A DNA stretch of 64,000 bases from Candidatus Altimarinota bacterium (GCA_028688895.1 JAQTXG010000001.1:124001-188000), one strand, 5' to 3'. Positions 49,377-61,236 are shown, counted from the stretch's first letter. Translations and numbers: made by a program. Notes: generated by a model not told the origin, from the letters alone.

Positions 49377-50693
49377 ATGATTAAACCAAAAGCAATTTCC
49401 GGATTTTATGAAAATTTACCAGATGCACAAATATTTGAAGACAATTACAAAGATGTTATTAGAAAAAATTATTCACTTTCAGGATTTACTCCTCTAGATA
49501 CACCAAACATAGAGAGAGTAGAAACTCTTACTTCAAAATGAGCAGATGACAATGAAATCTATGGTATAAAGAGACTAAAAGCAGAGTGAGATGAAAAAAA
49601 TGATTTCGAACTATGACTTCGTTTTGACTTAACAGTTCCATTAGCTAGATATGTAGCTCAATACGAATGAGATCTAGATTTCCCATTCAAGAGGCAACAA
49701 ATAGCCAAGGTTTATAGATGAGAAAGACCACAAAAAGGTAGATATAGAGAATTTTATCAAGCTGATATAGATATTATATGAAACTCAAAATTATCACTTT
49801 TTGCAGATGTAGAAATACTTTCTACTATATATAATTCACTAAAAGATTTAGAATTTTGAGATTTTGTAATAAATATAAACAACAAGAAATTGTTATCAGG
49901 ATATCTAGAAAGCATATGAGTAAAAGATATAGTTAAAACTATTTCTATAATAGACAAAAAAGAAAAAGTAAAATCAATAGCTCCAATGCTTGAAGAATCG
50001 TGAATAGATTCAGACACAATCAACCACATATTATCATACATAAATATATGAGAAGTCAGAAATAGTAGGGAAATACTAGAATATTTTTCTACTTATGAAA
50101 ACAAAGAATTACTAGAATGAGTATCAGAACTGAAATACGTATATGAAAATCTATTAAATCTAGGAGTACTAGAAAAAAACATAGTTATTAATCCATCTAT
50201 ATCTAGAGGATTAAATTATTATACTTGAACTGTATTTGAAACATTTATACTATGAGCAGAGTCTATGTGAAGTATAGCTTCATGAGGTAGATATGAAAAC
50301 TTGACTTCAAATTTTTGTAAAAATAATTATCCATGAGTATGATGAAGTATATGATTATCTAGACTTATATCAGTTTTAAATGAGATAAACAAAGTAGAAT
50401 TGAAAAACAAAACAGTTACAAAAGTTTTAGTTTTAAATATGTGAGAGGAGTATTTAACAAATAATTTACAAATTGTTAAAACATTGAGAGAAATGTTAAT
50501 AAATGCTGAAATATATCTAGACTCAGATACTAAAATTCAAAAGCAATTTAAATATGCAGACAATAAAAAAATCCCATATGTAATAATACAATGACAGGAT
50601 GAAATAGAAAAATGAATAATCCAGTTGAAAGATTTATCAGAAGGGACTCAAAAAGAAGTTAAAATTAAAGATTTGGCAAAAGAATTAATATAA
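49377..50693 (+). CDS. hisS: Histidine-tRNA ligase
   Basis: A 438-residue class II aminoacyl-tRNA synthetase that charges tRNA-His. Motif 1 region starts at SGFTPLDTPNIERVE. Motif 2 is FELGLRFDLTVPLARYVAQY, followed by KVYRGERPQKGRYREFYQAD (about residues 112-131). The HisRS-specific box is ISRGLNYYTGTVFE (about 280-293), motif 3 is GGSIGLSRL, and a C-terminal anticodon-binding domain ends the chain. Length is normal. It is the only aminoacyl-tRNA synthetase in the window and lies among pilus genes without obvious link. The arginine CGT in motif 2 and many TGA glycines are read normally. Confidence 0.96.
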
Positions 50694-50750
50694 ATTTTAA
50701 AATAGATTAGTTTCATAATCAAATTATATATTTTTTAATAAAATTTATTT

Positions 50751-52805
50751 ATGTACAAAAACAAAGGAGCAATTACCATTGTAGAATTGATTATAGTTAT
50801 ATCTATATTATCTATTTTATGAATAGTTGGATATTTAGCATATGGATCTTATTTAGTAACAGTTAGAGATTCTACCAGGTTGGTAGAAATAGAAAACATA
50901 GAAACATCTTTGGGATCATATGTATTAAAAAGTGGTTTTTATCCTGAACCTACTGATTCTACTAGTGTAACTTTTACTTGAGAAGTAGTATGGTATCAAT
51001 GAACTTTTTGAAATGATATAGCAAATATAGTATGATATTCAAGTGATGTATTTGATCCATTGACAAAATCAAGCTATACATACTCAATTAAAAATTCTAG
51101 GAAAGAATACTCATTGGCATGAGTATTAGAAGAAAGACCATGATTAGTAGCATTTAATTGATATTTACCTCAATCAAATGCAATTAATATATGATCAAAA
51201 AAATGAATTGCAAAAGTAGTATGAAATTATAATGGAGAAGTTATTTCTATAATTAAAAATTGAGTTACTAATATATTAGCAGTTCCTTCGATTGTTTCTA
51301 GTGATTTATCTAATCCTGATTTACAATACATATTAGATAACAATAAACTAGTATACAATGATTTTAATAATCTACCAGCAAGTTATTCATGAACTGTTTA
51401 TAATTTAGTAGATAATATAGATTTTTCACCAAATAATTTAATAGTATTCACTTGAAGTATAAGTAATTTGAAAGAAACTTATAATCAAGTTGCATTATTA
51501 CAAGATTTACATTTTGCATATAGTGGTAGTATTTTATGAAAATCTATTTCAGTAAATAGAATAGATTATTCAGAATTGTATTCACCAGAACCATCAAGTA
51601 GGATAAAAGTACTTGCATGTGATTTGATAAATTTTAAACTAAAATATTTTGTAGAATGTTGATCTGTTGATTTTATTACATTCTTTGTTGTAAATGTATT
51701 GCATATAGATATATCAAATTTACCATGATCAAAAATTACAACTGTTTACCAAGATAATGATTGAAATTTTGTGTTTTGAACAAATTGATGATTAGCATTT
51801 TTTGATTGAACAAACTGGATAGTATATGACCAACATGATAGTTGATTAATTCATAATTATATAACATCTATTACACAAGACAATAGTTGAAATTATTGGA
51901 TTTGAACACAAAATTGAATAAGTAAATTAATTATCTGAGATTTGTTAAACAAAGCTGATGATATATGGATAACAATTACTTGAGACTCATTAGTATCTAC
52001 ACACATCCAGTATATATATACTGATAATGATGGTATTATTTGGATATGAACAAATAAATGAGTATCTTCATATAATTGAGACATATGGTCTAGTTATACA
52101 AAGAAGTCTGATTGATTAACACATAATAACATTACTGCTATTTTTACAGATTCGCAATGACATGTATGGTTTTGAACTAACTCTAAATGAGTCGACAAAT
52201 TTATATTATCTGATGCAAATTGTCAAAATTATTGGCATGAATGAGATGATGACGATCACGATTGACATGACGATGATCATGATTGAGAAGATCATGATAC
52301 ACATTGCGACCATGATTGACATGATGACCATGATTGAGATGATCATTGAGATGATGATGATGAAAACGATCATGATTGAAATAATAACATTATAATTAAT
52401 TATAATTCTTGAAAACTACCGGATCATAGAGTTACATATATGTTTGAAGATAATACTTGAAAAATTTGGATTTGAACACAATGATGAATATGAGTAACTT
52501 CAGATTATTGAAATACATGGATTAATTATACAAATTCTAATACTTCTGGATGATTAATAGATGATTATATTACATATATGTTTCAAGATACATTATGAAA
52601 TGTTTGGATTTGAACAAATAATTGATTATCTAAATTTGATTGAAGTACTTGGGTAAATTATAGTACAAGTAATAGTCCAAATGCACCTCAATATTTGCTA
52701 TGAGATAATATATTTTTGATTTATCAAGATTCAAATTGAAATATAATGATATTTTCAGAATGATGACTAGATACTATTGATACTTCATGAAATATAATTA
52801 CATAA
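50751..52805 (+). CDS. Prepilin-like protein fused to a propeller with Asp/His-rich insert
   Basis: A 684-residue protein. The N-terminus is prepilin-like (MYKNKGAITIVELIIVISIL then SILG), with Glu after the processing site, and an extracellular region of about 250 residues. From about residue 325 it has repeated units 'VYQDNDGNFVFGTNGGLAFF-DG', 'SITQDNSGNYWIGTQNGISK', 'YIYTDNDGIIWIGTNKGVSS' and 'MFQDTLGNVWIGTNNGLSKF', the Reg_prop (two-component regulator propeller) repeat. Between repeats about 500-540 lies a stretch of nearly only Asp, His and Gly, including DDDDHDGHDDDHDGEDHDTH. This should bind divalent metals. A pilus-tip sensor or adhesin is a reasonable inference. Followed by a strong terminator. 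Confidence 0.85.
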
Positions 52806-52807
52806 AA

Positions 52808-52843
52808 AATACCACTTTCTCTAGAAAGTGGTATTTTTTATGG
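52808..52843. terminator. Bidirectional terminator
   Basis: AAATACCACTTTCT/AGAAAGTGGTATTT arms, between the convergent propeller and prepilin genes. Confidence 0.85.
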
Positions 52844-53626
52844 TAATACACATCAAGTATTAGTTAGATATCAAGTATTATCAAGTATTTGATATTGTTC
52901 AGTTCAAGTATCATGAATCAATTTTCCTGCTTCAGATATTTCATCACAGGTTCTAAAATCACTATTTTGCCAAAGTTTTATATTTCATCCAGATATTACA
53001 CTATCTAAAATTTCTCATGCATATACTATATCATTTGGTTTAGCTATACTATAAGGTAAGTTTTTTCATCCATTCAGTATAAATAGATTTCTATTTGCAG
53101 TCCCATCTCATACTCAAGTATGTATTTCTACACTTGAAGTAGATCAAGTAGCTAATATTAGACTAGGTAATACATTTATAGACACAGTTTTATAATCTCA
53201 ATCAAGTAAAGCAATAGGGAAGTCTCAGTTTTCCAAAGTCAAAGCTACTTCTGCTTCTTGCTTATTTTTTGAAATACTAAAAAAATAATATTTGCTAGTA
53301 TATGGATCTTTTGGAATATTATCCATAGTATTTAGAGTAACATCTTCATTTAATATTCATTGAAAAGCCACTATTTTAGTATTATTTAATATACTAAAAA
53401 CATTACCGGGAGTTGGATAAGCTCACCTTTTTTGTTTATATAGTTTTAGAGCAGTTTTTATTTCTCACATATTTGCTTTACGTTCACTATCTCTTGCTTC
53501 TCATAAATATCATACATAAGAATTAAATCATATAGTAGATAATATTGCAACGATTGTTATAGTTACTATCAATTCAACCAAAGTAAATCATTTTTTAGTT
53601 ATTGACTTATATTTTTGTTTATTCAT
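52838..53626 (-). CDS. Minor prepilin
   Basis: A 262-residue type IV prepilin. The start MNKQKYKSITKKGFTLVELI has Gly before Phe at the processing site, encoded by TGA, and Glu at mature position 5. The spine helix runs to about residue 45, with ARDSERKANMGEIKTALKLY next. The globular domain contains two or more Cys near the end (DFRTCDEI and NTGCVLP), which may form a C-terminal disulfide loop as in many minor pilins. Its stop lies in the terminator stem. Divergent from the 227-residue gene at 53717. Confidence 0.88.
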
Positions 53627-53716
53627 AAAATATTATTTATATGTTAAAATTTGTATTATAAAAAAATATATGTTACCATTTATTAGAACTTATTTTAATA
53701 ATTATAATAATAAGTA

Positions 53717-54400
53717 ATGAAAAAACAACAAATAAAAAAGTTTTTTGTAAACAATATATATATTGTTATAACTTCTTTTTTTATACTATGAACTGTATTT
53801 TGAGCCTATACTTCATATCAAATAAGTCCTCAATTAGCAACTAATACTTGATCATATGACAATGTAATAAGTTTTACTTGAACTATTTGAAATGAATGAT
53901 ATTACGTAAATAACAAAGACAATTCTTCTATAATATGAAATTATTTTAAGTGATATTACTATGATGATGTTTATTGATATTTTAAACTAGATTGGTCAAC
54001 TGATTCAATTGAAAATGTAAAAATAGTATGATCTACAACAGCATGTAGTACATGATATGGATACAAACTTTGATGAAAAGCATACAGTGAAATGTCTGGA
54101 TACATAGATTTCAATTACAACTCAAACACATTTGTTTACTACTGTTTGGATGATTGAAAATTACATTGAAAAGCATATTGAAAATATATATGATATCAAG
54201 ATTTTGAATGAATAGATATAAATATTGTAGTTGATGTAGTAAGTTTAGTAGAAAAAGTAAGTAACACTAGTTTATTTCAAAATGATACAACAAATGTTGA
54301 TTCTATAAACAATCTAACTCCTGAAGAACGTCAAGCTTTGGGGTGAAATATTATACAGTTTGACGATAAAAAAGAATCTATATTTTATATAATTAAATAA
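53717..54400 (+). CDS. Secreted or membrane-anchored hypothetical protein
   Basis: A 227-residue protein with an N-terminal hydrophobic segment (IYIVITSFFILGTVFGAYTS, about residues 14-33) and a Tyr/Gly-rich domain with four Cys or fewer (TACSTGYGYKLGGKAYSEMS near 105-124). The C-terminal 60 residues include LTPEERQALGGNIIQFDDKK. No family is recognised. It precedes the repeat adhesin by 24 bases on the same strand, so both are probably co-expressed and may form one surface structure. Anchor or signal peptide cannot be told apart. Confidence 0.7.
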
Positions 54401-54424
54401 TTTAAAACTTATAATAAATTAAAA

Positions 54425-55921
54425 ATGAAAACAAAAATAAATACAAAAATAAACAATATATTAATAATTTTTTTATTGTTAATTATTACAGTTAATTCAT
54501 CGTTCGCTGATGATCAACTAGATGTTAAAAATCGTGTAAATAATATGCAAAATGCAACTACACAAATTTGAATTTTGTGAGAAATATTTACAAAAATATT
54601 TGATACAAATGGTAAGATAAAAGAAGCATTTTTATCAATTACAAATACTGCAACAAATTGATATGTACCTATGTGGGACAATTTACAATTAATAAATAGT
54701 CCTATTTTTTACTTATCTTGAAAAATAGGTATAGGTACTACTGATCCTAGCGAAGCATTAGAAGTAAATGGTAATCTACATGTTTCAGGAAACATAACTC
54801 TTTCAGGAGGTATTGATGGAAATAGTATATATAATAGTAGTATAAACACTGATAAAATAGCAGACAATACAATATCTAGTGCAGATATAGCAGACAATAC
54901 AATAAGTAGTGCAGATATATCTGATAATTCAATAACTAGTAATGATATATCAGACAATTCAATAACAAGTAATGATATATCAGATGGAACTATATCAAGC
55001 AATGATATAGCAGACAATACAATTACAGAAACAGATATCAATGATAGTTTTGTCGCAAGAGATTCAAGTTTATTAGATTGAAAAGATTCTACTACTACTA
55101 TTTGAACAGATGATACAACAATACCTACTTCAAAAGCGATTAAAGATTTCATTGCTTTGTTAGGATTAAATGATTTAGTTGATGCAATTACTGAAAATGT
55201 AAATTCTAACTTATTTCTTTGATATACAAGTTGAATCAGTAATACATGACATTGAAATACTTGAGTATGAATAGGAGCATTATTTACTAATACTTGAGGA
55301 ACTGAAAACACAGCATTTTGATCTGAAGCATTATTCTCAAATACTTCATGATCAGCAAATACTGCACTTTGAATATTAAGCTTATCATCAAATACAATTT
55401 GAAATGAAAATACTTGATTATGATTATGAGCATTGTATTTTAATGAAACATGAAACTCAAATACAGCAATATGATTTTTTGCATTAAGTGAAAGTTCATC
55501 ATGAAGTAATAATACCATTATATGAAGTGAAGCATTATCCAATAGTAATCATTCAAGTAATAATGTAATTGTATGAGCTTGAAGTATGTTTTGGTGTTTT
55601 GATTGATGTAATAATAATACATCTATATGATTTGAGAGTTTAAATGACAATGATTGAAGCTGAAATGTTGCACTTTGATATCAAGCTTGATATAATGAAG
55701 CAGGCTCAAATAAATTATACATTGATAATAGTTCAACATCAAGTCCACTTATATATTGAGATTTTTCGACAAATAAATTAACTGTAAACTGATCGTTAAA
55801 AATATGAGTAGCTACCGATACTACATGTGATGCATTAAATGAAGGTTCTATCAGATATGATAATAGTTGAAAACATTTCTATGGTTGTAATTGAACAACT
55901 TGGCTACAATTGGATAATTAA
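54425..55921 (+). CDS. YadA-head-like repeat adhesin
   Basis: A 498-residue secreted protein with signal peptide (ending NSSFA, about residue 28). Residues 140-205 are repeats of DNTISSADI / DNSITSNDIS units, a pattern seen in tail-fibre-like beta proteins. Residues 270-390 repeat the motif NTGTENTAFGSEALFSNTSG / SANTALGILSLSSNTIGNEN, the 14-residue left-handed beta-roll repeat of the YadA/Hia head ('G..NTA.G..AL..N..'). About eight units can be counted. The C-terminal domain has Cys pairs and a DNSGKHFYGCNGTTWLQLDN end. No membrane anchor of the YadA type is present; a soluble or fibre-like role is likelier. Many TGA glycines. Confidence 0.85.
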
Positions 55922-55949
55922 TAAAATTTATATAAAATTAAAATATACT

Positions 55950-56414
55950 ATGAAAACAAAAATTACTTTATTATTGATATTATCTTTAGTTTTAGTTGCT
56001 TGTGATAAAACAAACAATACAGAATTAAACGATTTAGGAGATACGAATAATAATACAACAAACATAATTAATAAACAACCAGATAATAAATTAAGTTGAG
56101 ATACTATAGATAATAAAATAGAAAAAAAAGATATAGTACAAAATGTAAAGTTAAGTGAAAAAAATATTCAAGATATTTTGAATAAAAAAAATAATACAGC
56201 TACAATTACAGAAACAAATACTCAAAAAATAGAGGATAATAATGTAAATGAAAACTTGAATTGAACTACAAAAATTGATAATTCTGATTTAGATGAAATA
56301 AAAATAAATGCAATTAATAATTTTTTAGAGAAAAAAGAAAAATTTAAAGCAAAAAAAGCTGCAGAACTAAAAGCAAAAAAAGATGCAGAACTTAAAGCAA
56401 ATACACAAAAATAA
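55950..56414 (+). CDS. Small lipoprotein with Lys/Ala-rich tail
   Basis: A 154-residue protein with a lipobox: MKTKITLLLILSLVLVACDK, Cys at residue 18. After that come an Asn/Thr/Asp-rich disordered region and a helical tail with repeats AELKAKKDAELKAN. It is probably an anchored linker. It follows the adhesin by 28 bases on the same strand and ends the apparent three-gene unit 53717-56414. Function unknown. Confidence 0.75.
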
Positions 56415-56423
56415 TATTATTAA

Positions 56424-56460
56424 TAAAAAAACTAATCCAATATAAATTTGGATTATTTTT
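56424..56460. terminator. Terminator-like hairpin
   Basis: AATCCAAAT/ATTTGGATT-type arms with flanking A- and T-runs, between convergent genes. The 3' arm is inside the last codons of the minus-strand prepilin gene. Confidence 0.7.
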
Positions 56461-56890
56461 TTATTAATTTCTTCACACTCACTTTTATTATCTGATGAGT
56501 ATCTCATATAGAATTATCATCTCTCTCTATCCATAGAGTCCTAGCATATATATCACTTGAAAATCAAGCCAAATCATCTACTTTGTTTCAGTATTGGTCT
56601 ATGTATTTATATCATGCATTTACAGTTCCAGTAAAAACTAGAAATTCTTTATTAGTAGAGTCTTTATATAGATAAAAAATCTCAGTTTCTTTTATAGCAC
56701 TAGTATCTATATTTTTTATTACATTTTCAGTATTATTTTTTATGAGATTTAATACTTTTCTATCTTCGTATGATTCTACTATAGTTTTACTATTTATTAG
56801 TAGATTCGTTATTCAGAGAATTATAAAAGAGAGTATAAAAACTCATACAACTATTCAAATCAGCGATTCTCATAAATTATTTTTTATCAT
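56453..56890 (-). CDS. Short prepilin-like protein
   Basis: A 145-residue protein beginning MIKNNLGESLIGIVVGVFIL. Gly before Glu-Ser-Leu and a hydrophobic helix match prepilin processing (G|ESL variant, as in PilV/PilW-type minor pilins). The globular part is short (about 100 residues) with VDDLAGFSSDIYARTLWIER. It is probably a minor pilin. Divergent to another prepilin gene at 56957, with the two starts 66 bases apart. Confidence 0.72.
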
Positions 56891-56956
56891 TTTGAAAAAA
56901 GGAAAAAATTATTACAATTAGTTTATAAAAATTATATTTTTTGTAAAGTTTTTAAA

Positions 56957-57613
56957 ATGATAAATAACAAAAAATCTGTGTCAAAAGCATACTATAAAGA
57001 AAAAATAATAAATAAATTTAAACAAGCCTTTACTCTGACAGAAGTAGTAGTAGCTACTTTGATATCTAGTATAGTACTATGATTCATTTTTATTTTTCTT
57101 TGAGATATTTCAGGTGGTATAGTAGATACAAAAAGAGAGATTATACTTATGTCACACTTCTATGATTTTTCTTACAAGTTAAATAACCTACGCAATGTAT
57201 ATACTACAGGTAGTATTTTGGTAGACAACACGGGGACTTGAAGTGATGTATTTTTGATGAAAGATATTTCAGGACAAAACTGAGTATTATTTTGAGTAGT
57301 AAATATAGCAGATATGAAACTAGAGACTGATAATACAGTTTATGATGATAGATGAGTTTGATTTAGAAAACTATCTAGTAATGAACTAGCAGAAGTAGAT
57401 ACTAATGTAGATTTTATCTATGATTATGTATTTCAAGAAGATCAAGTTTTTTCAGACTTAAAAGTCCAAGATTTAAATATCGTCTCATACAATTCAGGTA
57501 GTATATATGACTTAAATATGAGTTTAAATCTAGACTTCCAAAATAGTTTGATTTGACAATACTGGACTGACTTACCTAGAGATGATTTAAAAAAGTTTAA
57601 TATTGATTTCTAA
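56957..57613 (+). CDS. Minor prepilin (PilW-like)
   Basis: A 218-residue protein. After a 25-residue basic leader, KQAFTLTEVVVATLISSIVL carries an Ala-Phe processing site and Glu at mature position 5. Then FIFIFLGDISGG completes the helix. The rest is a beta-rich domain with DLNMSLNLDFQNSLIGQYWT near the end. The long basic leader is unusual but seen in minor pilins. The next gene starts 3 bases after its stop, so both are translationally coupled. Many glycines TGA. Confidence 0.85.
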
Positions 57614-57615
57614 AT

Positions 57616-58782
57616 ATGAAAAAAAACAAAAAAGCTATAGTACTAATATATGTATTGTTTATGGTAACTATATCAGTTATTTTTGCTACTATATTACTGA
57701 ACAACAACTCATACTTATTCAATGTCTCAGATTTATTTGAAGTAGATTCAAAATTGTTATCAAATATAGATTCTGATGCCTATACATCAGTTCAGATAAA
57801 TAGTGAAAAAAACACTGATGGTAGTTGATTTGTAGACAACATATCATGTCCATGACCAGCAAGTGTTACTATGAGTTGAACTACAAACACAGCAACTATT
57901 TGAACTACACTTGTATATAGTGGTTCTATTTATTGTGAGTGAAATTATCTATGAGATAGTGTGAAACTGTATTTCAATACTTGAATAACCGATATAGTAG
58001 AAGCAGAGTACAAATGATTTATTTTGGCATTATCTTGATGATCTTGAGCTACTGATTTTTGAGATACAGATAATACATTTATAGATTTTTCTGCATACAA
58101 TTATTTCGTATCAGATTGAATAGATGATGACTTTGATAGTGACAATTATATGGTAACATCTACATGAAATACTTCTACAGGTACATACTATAGTAGTTGA
58201 TACCAAGATGACGATGTATTTGCTAGAAAACACTTTTACTGATTTATTTCTCCAGATTTTTGATACAAAAAAGTATTTTGGAATACTTCCAGTACTCTAA
58301 AAATGATAGATGAAAATACCAATAATAATGACAATCTAAATACCAAAATATGAAATGTCACTTCTGGATACCTATACTTTGATGTAGATTCAGATTTTGA
58401 TATAAAATTGTTAAAATTTGATAAATGAGTATATGATGAAACAAAAGAATTAAAGGTTTTACAAAGTTTAAACTGAGCATTATCAGCATCTATATGATAT
58501 TTACAAAACAATGCAGGAACTTTAGATTTATCAGAAACAATCACATGAAACGAATATACATTTGATTTTCAAAACAATGATTATGCACTTTTTATAAAAT
58601 CAGTCTGAACCTGATCGCTTTTATATACTATTTCTTGATTTTCATCAACTGGTACATGAATATACATAAATCCTATAGATGATAGTGCTACTGATTCTGT
58701 CAGATATTTATGAAATGAGATACTCATAGATAGTAGTTGAAAACATATATCAAAAGAAACAGAATTATTTTTCAAAAAATAA
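57616..58782 (+). CDS. PilX-like pilus-assembly protein
   Basis: A 388-residue protein. MKKNKKAIVLIYVLFMVTIS followed by VIFATILLNNNS is an N-terminal hydrophobic helix typical of PilX-type or 'GspK-like' minor pilin components, without the FTLxE box. The long extracellular part is Ser/Gly/Asp-rich, with TATIGTTLVYSGSIYCEGNY and DDDFDSDNYMVTSTGNTSTG. It is coupled to the preceding prepilin by a 2-base gap. Likely part of a pilus tip complex. Family assignment is by position and N-terminus only. Confidence 0.65.
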
Positions 58783-58818
58783 TCTTTACAAAGTACAAAA
58801 AACAAATAAAATGCTAAT

Positions 58819-58855
58819 TATAAGGATATCCTATTTTTATTAGGATATTTTTTTT
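58819..58855 (+). terminator. Rho-independent terminator
   Basis: AATATCCTAATA-type arms (GGATATCCTA and TAGGATATTT) followed by Ts. Confidence 0.75.
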
Positions 58856-58873
58856 AAATATTAACTTTACCAT

Positions 58874-60178
58874 ATGGATCCCTTACTCATACTTTTATTT
58901 CTAGTTTTGTTTTTACTTTCTGCCTTTTTTTCTGGTACTGAGTTAGCTCTTATGAGCTTACCAGTTCACAAAATAGATTCACTTATAAAACAAAATAAAT
59001 TTTGAGCAAAATCATTAAAAAAAATCAAATCAAATAATGATAGATTACTTATTACTATACTTATTTGAAACAACTTAGTAAATGTATATACAGCAGCTTT
59101 AGCTACAACTATAGCCATTTCTTTGTGAGAATCTCTTTGAATTCCACAAGCTACAGTTATATGAATAGCTACTTGAATTACTACTTTTTTATTGTTGCTA
59201 TTTTGAGAAATATTACCAAAAAGTATTGCTACTAAAAACGCATCAGCCATAGCTTTGACTGTTGCTCCTATATACAAGATACTTATGATTATTTTGTTTC
59301 CTGTTATCACTTTTATAGAAGTAATTATTAGACTATTTTCTACAAAATGAAAAGTAGAGAGGATGACAGACGAAGAATTAGAGAGTTTTATAGATATGTG
59401 AAGAGATAGTGGTACACTAGAAAAAGACGAACATGAAAAAATAAAAAATATTCTAGAATTGGAAGACACATATGTAGATGAGATAATGACTCCTAGAGTA
59501 AAAATAGAAGCACTTTCTTGTGACAAAACTATTAAAGAAGCGCTAGAATTTTACTTGTCTCATACTCATAGTAGGATACCTATTTACAAAGAAACAATCG
59601 ATAAAATAGACCATTTTATTACTTGAAGAGAATTATTATTACAAGTAAAGGATTGAAATTTTGATAAAAAATTATCAGAAATAGAGTTGCAAAAAGTGAT
59701 GAAAATTCCACTTAATCTACCACTTCCTACACTATTACAAAATTTCCAAAAAGCACACAAGATAATGGCAATAGTTATGGATGAGTACGGATGAGTAGCA
59801 TGACTTATTACACTAGAAGACATAGTAGAAGAAGTATTTTGAGAAATCAGAGATGAAACAGATAAAGAAGTAGATGAAATAAAAAAGACAGGAAAAACTT
59901 CATTTATGGTAGAACCAGATGTACTTATGGAAGATGTATTAGATAAGTTTTGACTTGATTTAAAACATATATGACTAGATGATAAAGAGTTTTCATGAGA
60001 AACAGTTAGTTATGTAATCACTCATGAACTAGAGAGATTTCCAGAACCTGGAGAAGTAATTACATTTGAATTGGTTAATGAACACTGAGAAAATGAAGAA
60101 AATCATAAAAAAATAGATTTCGTAGTTACAAGTATAAATGACCATACAATAGGTAAAATAGAAGTAAAAAAGAGTTAG
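58874..60178 (+). CDS. CNNM/CorC-type membrane protein with CBS pair
   Basis: A 434-residue protein. Residues 1-180 are the CNNM (DUF21) membrane domain: FSGTELALMSLPVHKID near 20-36, then LLLLFGEILPKSIATKNASA (about 107-126). Residues 200-320 hold the CBS pair (ELEDTYVDEIMTPRVKIEAL then the MAIVMDEYGGVAGLITLED stretch at about 300-318). Residues 350-434 are the CorC_HlyC domain. The family is linked to magnesium or cobalt transport, with the CBS pair binding ATP. Length is normal. It ends at a terminator that contains its stop codon. Confidence 0.93.
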
Positions 60179-60200
60179 TTTTCTAACTCTTTTTTGTATT
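60170..60200 (+). terminator. Rho-independent terminator
   Basis: AAAAAGAGTTAG/CTAACTCTTTTT arms. The first arm contains the stop codon of the CorC-type gene. Confidence 0.85.
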
Positions 60201-60221
60201 TTAAGTCTTTGTTTGTAATAC

Positions 60222-60249
60222 TTGACAATTATTATAAAAATACTACAAT
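60222..60249 (+). promoter_or_regulatory. Sigma70-type promoter
   Basis: TTGACA (60222-60227), 16-base spacer, TACAAT (60244-60249), 29 bases before the ATG at 60278. Confidence 0.6.
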
Positions 60250-60277
60250 AAAAATAAATACAATTTAACTATACATT

Positions 60278-61207
60278 ATGCAGAATGATATTTTCAATCA
60301 TTTAAATGAATCTTTTTTTGAACAAAAAATAAAATTATCACACGAACAACTTAGAGAAGACTCAAGGTATAGAGTAGAAGCAGTTTTGAGATGAGAAATC
60401 TATGATTACCATTCTAGGATGAAAGAATGAATGGTTCATACTGGAGTAAACATCACTACTAGCGATATATTGTCTATGTATTGATTAGAAATAAGTGATT
60501 TTGAAAACAAAGTGACTCTAGACATAGGATGAGGATTTTCAGATTTACCATTTTTGTTAGAAAATATATATTCTAAAACTATTATTGTAGATCCAATATT
60601 TGATTATATTATTAAATCACACATAGAAAAAAATATAAATACATTAGAAAAATACAAAGCACTTATGAATGATAGAATAAAAATTGATAAAAAAAGACTA
60701 AATGAAATAGAAAATATTTTAGATGTAATTGATTATTCAATAACTAGTCAGAGAATCCAACTCAATCAACTAAGTCAAGAAAAAAATTGATTAAATAAGC
60801 AAATAAATACCAAGAGAAAATTATTAAATACATATGATGCACTTATAACTACATTAAATAAATGGTTGGATTTAAGTGATTCTGAAATAGCATTGATGTT
60901 TTCAGAACAATGACATAAAATTTGAAAAAACACTTTAAACATAAATCCATCATCAGGCGACAATATAGAGTGAATACAAAACAATTCAATAGACTATATA
61001 TTTATAAACCATGTCATTACAAAATCTACTATTGATTCAGGCAAAGTATTAAAACAAGCGGATAGATTGCTAAAAGTATGATGAAAAATATATATTATGG
61101 AAAATGGTACTATATATGTATCAGAAAATGAGTATTTTCCAAATTATGACTTAGAAACTAAATACGAAAACGACAAAAGTATTTTTATACTTACAAAAAA
61201 GAGCTAA
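60278..61207 (+). CDS. SAM-dependent methyltransferase-like protein with coiled-coil insert
   Basis: A 309-residue protein. Residues 80-110 read VTLDIGGGFSDLPFLLENIY, the glycine-rich motif I of class I methyltransferases, followed by IIVDPIFDY with the acidic residue of motif II. Then comes a long helical insert (about 115-210) of Lys/Glu/Ile heptads, and the core resumes at NSIDYIFINHVITKSTIDSG and VGGKIYIMENGTIYV. The order is that of a Rossmann-type methyltransferase interrupted by a coiled coil. Substrate unknown. The stop overlaps the next, convergent gene inside a terminator palindrome. Confidence 0.7.
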
Positions 61208-61236
61208 TCACTAGTGATTAGCTCTTTTTTGATTTT
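61200..61236. terminator. Palindrome shared by two convergent stops
   Basis: AGAGCTAATCACT/AGTGATTAGCTCT, a perfect inverted repeat with A- and T-runs. TAA of the plus-strand gene (61205-61207) and TAG of the minus-strand gene (61204-61206) both lie in the left arm. Confidence 0.85.

Noticed and set aside
54709-55542. Minus-strand frame of 277 codons opposite the YadA-like adhesin
   Set aside because: It mirrors the repeats of the plus-strand gene, which has a signal peptide and recognised repeats. A long antisense frame is expected because TCA serine codons and TGA glycines on the sense strand exclude stops on the other.
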